64,000 bases of DNA from an uncultured Paracoccaceae bacterium (GTDB taxonomy: Bacteria; Pseudomonadota; Alphaproteobacteria; Rhodobacterales; Rhodobacteraceae): assembly GCA_947493145.1 (NCBI GenBank), contig CANLPZ010000003.1, positions 1 through 64,000 of the forward strand, given 5' to 3'. Shown piece by piece: positions 9,768 through 20,800 of the stretch. Below the pieces are notes generated by a model. It worked only from the letters and a program-made list of their open reading frames with translations, did no database searches and was not told the origin of the DNA. Within the stretch, counting starts at the first letter, position 1; each line of letters begins with the position of its first letter. Position numbers and translations under genes: made by a program.

Positions 9768-9791
9768 GCATTTTTGCCTTGAACACGAAAT

Positions 9792-9809
9792 GTAATGTTA
9801 TAACATTAC
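9792..9809. promoter_or_regulatory. Zur box (zinc-uptake regulator operator)
   Basis: GTAATGTTATAACATTAC is a perfect 18-bp palindrome matching the alphaproteobacterial Zur consensus. It lies 35 bases upstream of the COG0523 GTPase start. It predicts repression when zinc is sufficient and expression under zinc starvation. Confidence 0.85.
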
Positions 9810-9843
9810 CAATTCTTGCTTTCGATTCACAAAGGCGCGTCCA

Positions 9844-11058
9844 ATGACCGACACCCGACTTCCTGTAACTGTTCTTTCTGGCTTTTTAGGTGCAGTAAAA
9901 ACCACTCTCTTGAACCGTGTTTTGAACAATCGCGACGGCCGTCGTGTGGCTGTTATCGTAAATGACATGTCCGAAGTGAACATTGATGCAGATCTGGTTC
10001 GCTCGGATACGGAGCTAAGCCGGACTGACGAAACATTGGTTGAAATGTCGAACGGGTGCATCTGCTGTACATTGCGGGATGATTTGTTGGACGAAGTGAG
10101 ACGTTTGGCGGGTGAGGGGCGTTTTGATTACTTGCTGATTGAATCGACAGGAATTTCGGAGCCACTTCCTATTGCTGCGACTTTTGATTTCCGTGACGAA
10201 AATGGCAACAGCCTGTCCGACGTGTCGCGGCTGGACACCATGGTAACCGTCGTAGATGCGGTCAACTTGATGAAAGATTTCTCTAGCCATGATTTTCTTG
10301 CTGACCGCGGTGAAACGATGGGCGAAGAGGATGAACGCACATTGGTTCATTTGTTAACCGATCAGATGGAATTCGCGGATGTTGTGATTTTGAATAAAGT
10401 TGCCGATGCAACACCTGACCAAGTCGATGCCGCACGCAAAATCATTCGCAGCCTGAACGCGGACGCTGAAATTATTGAAACCAATCATTCAGATGTCGCC
10501 GCCGAAAAAATCTTGGACACAGGATTGTTCGATTTCGAAGAAGCCCACGAACACCCTATGTGGGCAAAGGAACTTTATGGGTTCGAAGACCACGTTCCCG
10601 AAACCGAAGAATACGGTGTGACCAGCTATGTTTACCGTGCGCGACAACCGTTTGATCCTGAAAAAATTCTGGCGACGTTGAATGGTGAAATGCCAGGTGT
10701 CATTCGTGCCAAAGGTCATTTTTGGATCGCGACACGTCCTGATTGGATTGCAGAATTTTCACTTGCCGGTGCGTTGTCGAGCGTCAAACCACTTGGAACA
10801 TGGTGGGCAAGTGTGCCCCAAGAACGCTGGCCGGATCACTCATCCGCACAATCTTATATCCGCCATCATTGGCAGGACCCGTGGGGGGATCGCCGTCAGG
10901 AACTGGTTTTCATTGGCGCAGGCATCGATTGGGCCGCATTAAAAGCGAAATTGGACACATGTCTCGTTCCGGAAGCAGACGCCAAATCACCCGCCGATTT
11001 GCCACTTGATTTGTCTGACCCGTTTCCAGGCTGGCGCCGCGTTGAGGATGCGGCATAG
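9844..11058 (+). CDS. COG0523 (CobW/ZigA-like) G3E GTPase, zinc metallochaperone, with altered P-loop
   Basis: This 404-residue protein has the CobW N-terminal G domain, the CxCC metal motif (GCICCTLRDD, about residues 72-80), IESTGISEP, and NKVAD for guanine specificity. A CobW C-terminal domain (IRAKGHFWIATRP) follows. Zur-regulated members (ZigA, YciC) are GTP-driven metallochaperones for zinc-poor cells, and a perfect Zur box lies 35 bases upstream. Oddity: the Walker A motif reads GFLGAVKTT, with Val18 where the invariant glycine before Lys19 is expected. This is a GTA codon, one base from GGA. Nucleotide binding may be impaired. No downstream partner gene is linked. Confidence 0.88.
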   Translation: MTDTRLPVTVLSGFLGAVKTTLLNRVLNNRDGRRVAVIVNDMSEVNIDADLVRSDTELSRTDETLVEMSNGCICCTLRDDLLDEVRRLAGEGRFDYLLIESTGISEPLPIAATFDFRDENGNSLSDVSRLDTMVTVVDAVNLMKDFSSHDFLADRGETMGEEDERTLVHLLTDQMEFADVVILNKVADATPDQVDAARKIIRSLNADAEIIETNHSDVAAEKILDTGLFDFEEAHEHPMWAKELYGFEDHVPETEEYGVTSYVYRARQPFDPEKILATLNGEMPGVIRAKGHFWIATRPDWIAEFSLAGALSSVKPLGTWWASVPQERWPDHSSAQSYIRHHWQDPWGDRRQELVFIGAGIDWAALKAKLDTCLVPEADAKSPADLPLDLSDPFPGWRRVEDAA

Positions 11059-11123
11059 GCGTGAGGGTGTTCCTATCAGCGCACGATTAATGTCGATAAT
11101 GTAGATTATGTTAAATTAAATGA

Positions 11124-11194
11124 ACGCCAAACGCACATCGTTTCATAAACCGTTCTGCACGAAATGGCTTCGTTAAACGACTAGTGTTTGGCGT
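11124..11194. repeat. Nested inverted repeats downstream of the COG0523 gene
   Basis: The outer arms are ACGCCAAAC (11124-11132) and GTTTGGCGT (11186-11194). The inner arms are TCGTTT (11138-11143) and AAACGA (11175-11180). They could fold into one long hairpin in the otherwise empty 11059-11337 spacer. I see no gene in the spacer. It may be transcript 3' structure or a small RNA; this is not established. Confidence 0.4.
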
Positions 11195-11296
11195 CGACCC
11201 ATGAAAACGGTGTTTTAACCCGTCTTGCATTGTGCATCAGGATTAGCTGAACTGATCGGCGATCACAGAAACTTTGCTAAAGAACACAACTTTTAG

Positions 11297-11328
11297 CCAA
11301 CGGGACGCAAATACGCTGGTCCCGTTGG
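11297..11328 (-). terminator. Probable terminator of module B
   Basis: A perfect 10-bp stem (CCAACGGGAC 11297-11306, GTCCCGTTGG 11319-11328) begins ten bases beyond the stop of the minus-strand barrel gene. The minus-strand sequence after it is CTAAAAG, which has no real U-run, so termination strength is uncertain. Confidence 0.5.
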
Positions 11329-11337
11329 TAATCCTCT

Positions 11338-14300
11338 TTAAAATTTCGCGACCAAATTCAGGAACACGCCGTCATCGTCATAGGTCAGGTCTGTTAGGTC
11401 ATCCGAAAACGTTCCAAAGTTATAACCAAGTCCGACTTTTAGGTTATTTCCGACATGGCGATAAACAGCGGCAAGAGCAGCGGTTTCAGATGTGCCTGCT
11501 TGAATAGTTTGGAAGTTGCGTATTTCGAACAACATGTCCCAGTTATGAACCATGTGATACCGCAGATTAAGCGCTGTCAACATCGCATCATTTTGAACAA
11601 ATGGCGCTGTTTCATCGGCCGATGTTTCAGATATTCGGTACCCGAACTTTCCGCCCAATGTCCAATGATCGTTTAGGTCATAACTCGCGTCGAGACTAAA
11701 AACATGGCTTCGTTGTCTGGGGCCTGTTTCATCAATATCGTCAACCCGCTGACCGTACATATCATGAAGATACCGATATCGTGCCAAGACGTTCAATCGA
11801 TCTTCTTGCGTTGGTCTGAACGCGTATCCAATGGACAGCTCGCCATATTCCCCATCCAGCGCAACACTGTCGCCCGTTTCCGTTTTCGCAAGGTTCAGAT
11901 CGAATGCAAGTCGAGCGTCTGGACTGATGATATAATTGGCCGTGGCACCCAAAACCAAAGTTTCAGAGTTCAAAGAGGTGCCAGAACGCTGGCCTTCTTC
12001 GACGCGATATTCCAATCGACCTGACATGGTCAGGTTTTCGGTCTGTCGACGCGCCCCCAGTGAAATCGCCGTCCGGTCGAAATCATTTTCGAAATCATCA
12101 TCAATTCGGCCGACTTCAAAGGCAACGGTCGTGGACCAGATATCGCTGGGCGTATAGGTTAACCCATATGCGGAGGTGAAGGATCGATACCGACCAAACG
12201 CGTCATACGCGCTTTCACCGAACATGGAAACATCGTCCGAAACCTGTCTCGTGCCCCCCAAAATGTAGCGCCCATTATCGCGACCTACCAATGTGGTGCC
12301 GGCGATCTCTCGACCAGGTTCCAGTTCATACCCAACATACGATGTATTGCCTGCACCATCGTCGTATTCCGCAAGAATACGAGCGCCTTCGCCTTCGGTG
12401 CCATCTGAAATTTCGGCGGCAAAGGCCCATCCATTGGCCAAATTATAGACAGTTCCAAGCCCATATCGGTCAGCACGGGCAAGACCATCAACCGCGACTG
12501 TGTGTTGCCCGAAAGCATAGACTTCGGCAGTTTCGGAAATCGCGTAATCAAGACGCAACGCAAGATCAGTGCGGGTGCCCTGATCATTGGCGGTGTCCAG
12601 TTCAATATGTTCGACACCAAGGCCCACAGTCGTGCGGTCATTCAATTGGATTTTTGCTTCTGCGCCAAGTGTTCGGTCCACTTCGCCCGCATCGTTTTCA
12701 TAGCTGTCCGCATAAACAGAGTAGCGAAGTTTCTCGCTTGGTGCGACATCTGCATAAACGCCCCAAAGCGTTTCATCCCCCGTTGCCGCCAAAATTTGGT
12801 AATCCAGATTTGAAAACCCTTCGGTGCGGTGTTCAAAATAGCCACCAACAGAACCGTCCGCATTAATGCCAAGGTCCGAAAGCCCAACGCGAGCCTCAAT
12901 TTTGATCGCCTCTCCCTCGCCTGTTGCAAGGTCTTGCGTGTCAAAAACCAACCCACCGTCCGCAGAAAATGTATTGTCGAATCCGGTGCCTTCGCTGCGT
13001 GCGAATTCAGCTGAAACATACGTGTCATCGTTCAAACGCCACAAAGCATCAACGCCCACTGCTTTGTGGTCAACTGTACCGCTTTCGTCGACCATAGCCG
13101 TTGCACCAAAGCGCAATTGATCTGTCAGCCAGACCTCACCGCGGCCGCCAAAGGCGTATCCGTCTACGTCGGTCAAAGTTGGCGAATATTCATATTGGGC
13201 AACAAGCACGAGATCGGGGTTGCCACCACCTATGATCAATCCATTGTCAACGGTGCTCGCCAATGGGCGGGTCAGGGTCACAATGCCCTGTATGTAATTG
13301 ATATCATAATCAACACCCGCACGCAGTTCGACAGTGTCCAAAATTCTTCCTGTGTCAGGATCGCGAACTTGTGCAAACAACGTGTCGCTGCCGCTCAGGA
13401 TATCTTGTTTTTCAAGAAAATAGACTGACCCGCCAGTGCCTTGCAAAACGTCTCTTTGGGCCAATTGATCTGGTTGTGCCGCGTATAATGAAAACGCGGC
13501 CCGTGCTTCGCCCTGATCGGTCGTATCCGGTGTTTTATAAACCCCTTGTAGACCGTAAAGCGAACGATGATTGCTCACGAGTGTGTTGCCGTCTAGCGCC
13601 GCGTTGAAATCCCCGAACTGAACAAAATTTCCTTCGCGTTCGATGCGCAAATACACCCGACCCGATGTCGGAGTGTTGTCAAAAGACGTGCTGTCATCGC
13701 CATAGGTTGGGTACAAATCATCAGGATCGACACGCAGCGAAAGTTCGCGGGGGTCTTTTTCTTGAAGACGACGGAAAATATCGTTCAAATCACCGGTTCC
13801 AGTGTCTACACTCGCTGTGATTTCAACCCCGTTTTCGGTGCGACCGTCGATATATCCTGCTAAACGCCCTTCTCTGGAAATTTCGGAATGGTTGGTCACA
13901 CCATCGGTGCGGCGCCCGAAGGTGAGATCCGCAACGCCAGCGTAGAACCACTCTGCGGCCGGAATATCAACGTTGCGTGTCAGATCCACATTCGCGCCTG
14001 ACCCATTGACCCGAACATTCACAGGATAATCACCCGCTGGTAAAATGCGCTGGATCGCAAAGCCACCCGACGGGTTCGGACGGATATTTTCACCCAATGC
14101 AGTCACTGTCGCCCCTGTTGGAACGCCTTTCCCCGAAACGGTTACGACACCCCCATATACTGGAATCCGCCGTTGCGCGGTTTGGTCTGTTCCCTCTTCT
14201 ATGCCGTCGGTATTTGAACGGTGATCAGCGCGGGTTAAAGGAATAGGTGCCGTAGCATCAAAACGACCGCGATCGTCGTAAACGCGGTGTACCAATGCGA

Positions 14301-14808
14301 TGTTTTCTCCTGCCGGAACCGTCAGGGTCGCCTGCCCATTCGGCGTGATTGGTATGATGCCGATCACCCTTGGGCCACCCCGCGCCCCAAGATCAACCAC
14401 ACGGATCTCTCCGCGGGTGACATAAGCCGGATAATTGAGCTCAGACTGGACCGTAACACGGTCGCCTTCGCGATAGGCGCGGGGCACACCAAAGACTTGT
14501 AAATCAAGCCGTGGAGTTCCACCCAAACCATCATAAACCACCTGCACATCCGCTTGTTCAAGCTGGATGTCCGTGCGTCTGGTTTCATCGTGTACACTGG
14601 TGTTGCCCGCGATTGCGTCCCCATTAATGGAAATCACGAAACCCTGAGGCGCCGCCAAAGGTGGCTGACCGACACTGGTGTTTTCTTGTCTCGGCATTTC
14701 CACGACAATCGGTGCGTTCGAACCGTCCGCCGATGCCATCTGCGCTGGCAGGACAAGTGCTGTCGCCCCCAAAAGGGCCGTAACAGTGGATTTTCTGGTC
14801 TTCATCAT
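11338..14808 (-). CDS. Outer-membrane beta-barrel partner protein, module B
   Basis: This protein of about 1,156 residues has a signal peptide (MMKTRKSTVTALLGATALVL..., cleavage near ASA). Its ATG at 14808 has AGGA five bases upstream; that site sits between this gene and the stop of the upstream giant gene, suggesting translational coupling. The layout equals its paralogue at 3900-7406: Ig/FlgD-like region, PTYGDDSTSFD then SGRVYLRIEREG and FGDF, then a long predicted beta-barrel ending in NLVAKF with a terminal phenylalanine. The two proteins align end to end with clear but diverged identity, so the duplication is old. It should sit in the outer membrane and act with the 4,061-residue protein encoded upstream. 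Confidence 0.85.
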   Translation of the reverse strand: MMKTRKSTVTALLGATALVLPAQMASADGSNAPIVVEMPRQENTSVGQPPLAAPQGFVISINGDAIAGNTSVHDETRRTDIQLEQADVQVVYDGLGGTPRLDLQVFGVPRAYREGDRVTVQSELNYPAYVTRGEIRVVDLGARGGPRVIGIIPITPNGQATLTVPAGENIALVHRVYDDRGRFDATAPIPLTRADHRSNTDGIEEGTDQTAQRRIPVYGGVVTVSGKGVPTGATVTALGENIRPNPSGGFAIQRILPAGDYPVNVRVNGSGANVDLTRNVDIPAAEWFYAGVADLTFGRRTDGVTNHSEISREGRLAGYIDGRTENGVEITASVDTGTGDLNDIFRRLQEKDPRELSLRVDPDDLYPTYGDDSTSFDNTPTSGRVYLRIEREGNFVQFGDFNAALDGNTLVSNHRSLYGLQGVYKTPDTTDQGEARAAFSLYAAQPDQLAQRDVLQGTGGSVYFLEKQDILSGSDTLFAQVRDPDTGRILDTVELRAGVDYDINYIQGIVTLTRPLASTVDNGLIIGGGNPDLVLVAQYEYSPTLTDVDGYAFGGRGEVWLTDQLRFGATAMVDESGTVDHKAVGVDALWRLNDDTYVSAEFARSEGTGFDNTFSADGGLVFDTQDLATGEGEAIKIEARVGLSDLGINADGSVGGYFEHRTEGFSNLDYQILAATGDETLWGVYADVAPSEKLRYSVYADSYENDAGEVDRTLGAEAKIQLNDRTTVGLGVEHIELDTANDQGTRTDLALRLDYAISETAEVYAFGQHTVAVDGLARADRYGLGTVYNLANGWAFAAEISDGTEGEGARILAEYDDGAGNTSYVGYELEPGREIAGTTLVGRDNGRYILGGTRQVSDDVSMFGESAYDAFGRYRSFTSAYGLTYTPSDIWSTTVAFEVGRIDDDFENDFDRTAISLGARRQTENLTMSGRLEYRVEEGQRSGTSLNSETLVLGATANYIISPDARLAFDLNLAKTETGDSVALDGEYGELSIGYAFRPTQEDRLNVLARYRYLHDMYGQRVDDIDETGPRQRSHVFSLDASYDLNDHWTLGGKFGYRISETSADETAPFVQNDAMLTALNLRYHMVHNWDMLFEIRNFQTIQAGTSETAALAAVYRHVGNNLKVGLGYNFGTFSDDLTDLTYDDDGVFLNLVAKF

Positions 14809-14818
14809 CACAGTCCTA

Positions 14819-17800
14819 TTATTGTAGCCGGTTGATGGTGCGTTCTATCGGCAAACGTCCTGTTCCGAACCGACGCCATTTATCACGGATCAAACGTTCA
14901 AGATTGTCCAACCGTTGCTGCGCCAAGTGCTGGCTTTCCCCTGCTCGGTAATACGTCAAGCGCAACACCGAAGGATCTTTCTGCAAGGCCTCGATCAATT
15001 GATCAACTCCAACCTTCAACGCTGGTGTCATTTGCGCCGAACCAGATGCAAATGCACTGTCCATCAAATCGATATCTACAACTGTTGCGATGGTCGCCCC
15101 AAAGTTCATCCGCGCCATGGTTCCCGCAGTGACACGAATGACCCGCGGGTTTTCGGTGGTCAACTGATACCCGCTTGGCAATGAACGCGTATCAAGTTTA
15201 AGCGTAAAGTTGGCACCGATATCGCCTGGCAGTTCTGCACATGGGACACTAAAGCGGCCGTATTCATCGGTCGTAATAATAGTACCCGTTACCGTAGACA
15301 GACGGACATTGGCGAGCCCAGGTTCGGCATCTTTTTCGACGATTGTTGGCGCTATTTGGAATTTACCATCCGCATAGAAGTTTTGGTCAGAAATCTGGCC
15401 ATTGTCGACCACGCCGTCCTGACGACCATTCATATTGCGGTCATCAAAAACCTTACCGATAATGTCCGCACAATCGAACACGGCCTCAACCGGCAACCGC
15501 AATGTTGCAGTCGCGATGTTTGATACGCGTGCACCTGATGGGTCCAAAACATAGGCTTGGTTCACCAGATTACCCAAACCGCCATCCGTCACGCGCGCGT
15601 CAATCGTCACAGTGACGGTTGCGCCGGCCGGAATTGTCACATCGCGCCATAATAACATGCGACCTGCAACATCCGGTTGTGGTGTGGCCGCTCCGTCATA
15701 AGTGGCACTTCCATCCGAATAGACCAGTCCATTTGGCAAGGCGTCCACCAAAGTCAGATTGGCTTCATCCGTTGCAAGGTTGTTGGTGAAACTCATCGTG
15801 TAGGTCACTGTTTGCCCGACCGTGGCCCGATCTGGCGTGACTGTTTTGGTGGCGATAATGTCGGGGTCCGCCCCTGCGATCACCGGCGTTGATGCGCTTA
15901 CCGCCGATGAAATTCTGTCGGATGTCGCGCTAAATACGTTATCACCGACGGGTTGGCCATTTGTCACATCATAGACAACAGTCAATTCGATCGTGCCTGT
16001 CGCGCCTGGTGCAAGCGATGCGTCAGTCGTCGCAAGCAAAATATCCGTAGTCCCGTTATACCCTGCGTTTGCAGATCCGCTGGCGAACCCACTGATTACA
16101 GGCGTTGCAATCGATGACAACGTCGCGGGCGCCACAAAAACGCTCAAGTCATCTTCAAGTCTCAAACCTGTTTGCGTGACGTTGCCGGTGTTTTGCAAAG
16201 TCATTGTAAATTGTACTTCGAACAGGTTCGGGGCGATACGTGTTGGTGTATTGGCAACCTTGGTCGCGACCATTGTATCCACCTGAGAAATAGGGGCCAC
16301 CGTTGGTGTGCTGCCGTCACCACCTGTTGGCACGTCCGAAATATCGGACACGTTCGTGCCATTCGGGGCCGTGCCCGACGCCGTCGCCGTATTGGTCACG
16401 CCACCGCTGTCTATGTCAGCTTGGGTCAAACTATAGGACACGGTGTAGGTCAACGCAGACCCAACCGCCAATAGGGACGGATCACCAGACGCCAAAGTCA
16501 CCGTGACAGGCGACAATGGATCACCATTATTATTGGTCATCGCGTCGGTGACCGAAATGTCACGAATTGTGGCTTCGCCCGTGTTTGCAACCGTGATCAG
16601 GAATTCGACAGTTTCACCTGGGGCGTCCCCTGTGGTGGTTACCTCTTTGATAACAGTCAATTCCGGAACTGGCGTGATTTCAAAGCGCGTGTCATCATCC
16701 GCTGTATTACCATCACTGTCGTCGCCGTCGTCAGATTGATCTGTTACGACGTCGCCGTTCGGGGCTGTGCCGCCCGCGGTCGCGGTGTTGCTCAAACCAC
16801 CGGCGTCAACATCGTCTTGGGTAATTTCATACGTGAATTCCCAAACCCAAGATTCACCCGGATCGATACCAGCGGCATTGCCAGACGTCAGCGTCGGTCC
16901 AGTGCTCGCCCCTGTTGCCCCACCTCCATCCAATCGGCTGATGCTGTCTGTGATCGTCGGGGTCGTCAACGTTACATTTCCGGTATTCGTGCCCACGATT
17001 TCATATGTGATTGTCTCACCCAAAGCTGGAACGCCCGACACAACCGTTTTCACTGTATTCAGGGCTGGCCCTGGAACGATAGGAACCTCCGTCGCATCAT
17101 CAGATGTGTTTCCGTCGCTGTCATCCCCATCATCAGATACATCAGACGCCGGTGTTCCATCAGGAGATTGCGCCGTTGCCGTAACCGTGTTCGATAACCC
17201 TCCTGCGTTCAAATCAGCCTGACCCAACGTGTAGGTCGCCGTATACGTCCAAGTTTCATCGACATCGACAAAATCGTCATTATCGGTATCACCCGACACG
17301 TATGCAAATGGCGTATCAAGTGAAACGACACTGCCGTTATTGCGCGTCATCGTATCAACAATCACAGGTGGCGTCAGGGACACATTGCCCGTATTTTCAA
17401 TCGTCAGCGTATAGGTGATGACTGACCCAACAGCGGTTCCACCAACACTGGCTGTTTTCACAGCTTCTAGTGCCGGTTCATGGGGGGGGCCATCGGTGGT
17501 GATTGTATCTGTTGCTTCGACTTCTGTACCAAACGGATCGGTTGCTGTCGCATCCGCAGTATTGGTAATTTCGCCAGCATCCAAATCATCCTGCGTCACG
17601 GTGTAAGACAAGGTACAACTGTTGTCAGTTGCGCCCACATCCAGACGGTCGATTGTACAACTAAAGGCCGGATCGACGATGTCGTCCCCGATCGTCACAT
17701 CAAACAGTGTCACTGTCCCCGTATTTGTTGCGGTAAACGTATACAAAACTGCGGTGCCAACAGCGCCGAACGGATCAGGGTTCGCCGATTTAGCCAACGT

Positions 17801-20800
17801 AAAGGCTGGCGCTGCAGCTGGCATATCTGTAACCAATTTCGTCTCATCTTCGACTGGATCGCCTTGCGGGTTCAGGGCGGTTACATTTGCAGTGTTGACC
17901 AATGTCGACGTTGGGTTGTCGATGTCGTCTTGTGTGACAGTGTACGTATCAGAACAGACCAACACGTCACCGGTTTCCAAACTATCTGTTTCACACACAA
18001 GATCGGGCAGCAAAGGATCCGTTGCACGGACAAAGCTCAAGGTTTGGTTGCCCGTGTTTGTGATCGTCAATGTATAAGTCAAAACCTGATCAACAGCGGT
18101 CACGGGTAGTGTCGCAACAGATTTCGCAATCTCAAGACCTGGGTTCGTGTTGGCAGATGTTGTTTCGGTCGCCGCAGGGGATTCAACGGTTGTTGGGCCA
18201 ACACCAAACGTGGTTTGCGATGTTGCTTCGTTGAACACTTCGCCCGCGTCCAAATCTGTTTGGGTCACCGTATATGTTCCTTGGCAGGTGACGAATTCGC
18301 CTGCTCGGACATCTGGGTCTGCTGGCGTGCTGGTGAAACAGGTGATCGGGCTTTCAGCAATCAATGGATCAACAACATTAATATCGTTAGAAAACGAAAT
18401 CGTTCCTGAATTGGTGACCGTAAATTCATACGTCAGCACATCACCAACGGCGTCAAATTCGGTTTCTCCGGTGTCGCCATTCACAGCAAACAATGATTTT
18501 TGTGTCGTCAACGCGGGTACGCCATCATTCGGAATGGTTTCACTTACGGATGGCGAGGTGACATTGCCATCTGACGCCGTTGCATTGTTTGTCACAACCC
18601 CAAGCGAATTGTCGTCAACGGTGACTTCATACGTTGCTGTACAAACATATGTTCCCCCCGGCGCGATGCCAGATACAGGGAACGCAGGACAGGTGATATC
18701 AGCGGTGTCAATTTTGTTGTCCGAAATTGAAATCGGATCAGTGATCGTTGTGTTACCGCTGTTCGTAACTGTGTACGTATAGGATGCAATCGCCCCAACA
18801 AAGAACGCCTCGGAGGCCATATCATCCGCAACTTTGGTCATCGACAACGCGGGTTCCTGCAACGCAGGCACGGTGACGTCCGATGGGTCTGTCGGTGCGG
18901 CTTCGTCACTGCTGGCTGTGGCAGAGTTCATCACTTCGCCTGCATCAATGTCATCTTGGGTGACAAAATAGGACCCTTGGCAATTCAACGTCGCCCCAGG
19001 TGCCAAAGGCACAGGATCACAGACAATTGTTTGACCAGCATCGGTGATCATCGGATCTGTGATTTCAATTGCTTCGGTGAGGGTCACATTTCCTTCGTTG
19101 GTGACAGCAAAGTTGAACACCAATTCGTCACCTACGGCATTGAATGTTGGCCCCCCTGTCAACAATGATTTGATCATCGATACGGCTGGGCTTGCAGGTA
19201 TGGTCAGCTCTGTTGGGTCGTCGTCGCCACCGCCTGATCCGTTGTCGGTCACATCAGTCGTTACAGTACCATTCGGATCGGTCCCCGCGACAACAGCTGT
19301 GTTCACAATCCCGCCCGCATCGACGTCAGCCTGCGTCAAAACATACGTAGCACGATACGTCGCAGTTTCGCCGACCAAAAGCGTCCCTTCGCTCGAACCT
19401 TGGTCCGCGGAAACAAAGACCGGAGCCGTGGTCAAAGTGAGTGGCGTACCATCCGCACGAGTCAATGTATCGCTGGTAACTTCCACACTGTTCAATGTCA
19501 CGTTGCCAGTGTTTTCAACCTTAATTTCAAACACGACGGTTTCATCCACCGCGATCGTGCTGGATGTTATCGTTTTAAGGCCTTCAACAGCCGGCTCTGG
19601 GTCGATCACAAATGGTGTCGGTGTGCTGCCGGTTCCTGTTCCGGTGTCAGACGTATCTTGAATATCTGTTCCAAACGGGTCGGTTGCTTCTGCAACGACG
19701 GAATTGGTGATACCGCCAGCGTCAATATCATCTTGGGTGATGGTATGGGTAACCGTATATACCCAAGTTTCGCCCACATCGAAAACACCTGCTGTGCCTG
19801 TCGGCGCAGTATCACCCGACACAAAACTTGGTGTTGGCGCTGGCGTAATCAACGTGTTGTCAAGTCGACGCACGGTGTCCGTCAAGCTCGGAGCCGTCAG
19901 GCTAACATTTCCATCATTTTCAATAGTGATTTCAAAAGTCACAACACTGACACCTGGAACAATCGGGTCCGGCGCAGTGGAAACAGTTTTAAGGACATCC
20001 ATCGACGGATCTGCGACTTCGACTGTGACAGTTTCATCCGCGGTCACGGGGTCCAATGTGGTACCAGCCGGTGGCGTTGGCGTTGCGGTGACCGTATTTG
20101 TCAAGTCAGCGCCAGCGTCGATATCGGCTTGGGTCACAGTGTACGTTGCGGTCAAAATCGCAACACCATCTGGCGCAAGCGTCGCAATCACGCCGCCGTC
20201 CTGCAGCGTCAAAAGCGCCGTTCCAGCAGCCGACGTATGACTATCTGACAGGGTAATAGGTTCCAACGTCACGTTTCCGGTGTTGGTTACAGTATAGGTG
20301 TACGTGATGGTATCGCCTGCAGACACTAGACTGGTGTCAGATGCCTCTTTTTCCACTGTCATCGCTGGCGTGCGAACGGAATCTACGGTCTCTGTTGCGT
20401 CCGCCGTGATTGTGCCACCGTTATAGGTATCTACGGCGGTCGCCGTGGCGATGTTCGTTACCCCACCTGCATCGACATCATCCTGTGTGACCGTATAGGT
20501 CGCCGTACATGTCAAAAATTCAGTCGGCCCAAGTCCAGACGCAGGGAACGCATCACAGCTGATGCTTGCGGTCGGAATTTTGTCATCCGTCAGCGTTGGT
20601 TGGTCCGCAATTGTCACGTTGCCAGAATTCAGGATCGTGTAGGTATAGACGATTTCATCGCCTTCCGCGTCAAACTCTGTCACGTCGGCCGTTTTGTTGA
20701 CGGTCAATTCGGGTTCAAAACTGGGGCCAAATACGGTGATGTCATCACTGCCGGACACGTCTTCTGCACCGGGTGTAACAGGCGTACCGACGGCTGATGC

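Noticed and set aside
11124..11194. Integron attC site
   Set aside because: The arms do not fit the RYYYAAC/GTTRRRY core pattern, and there is no integrase or cassette array.
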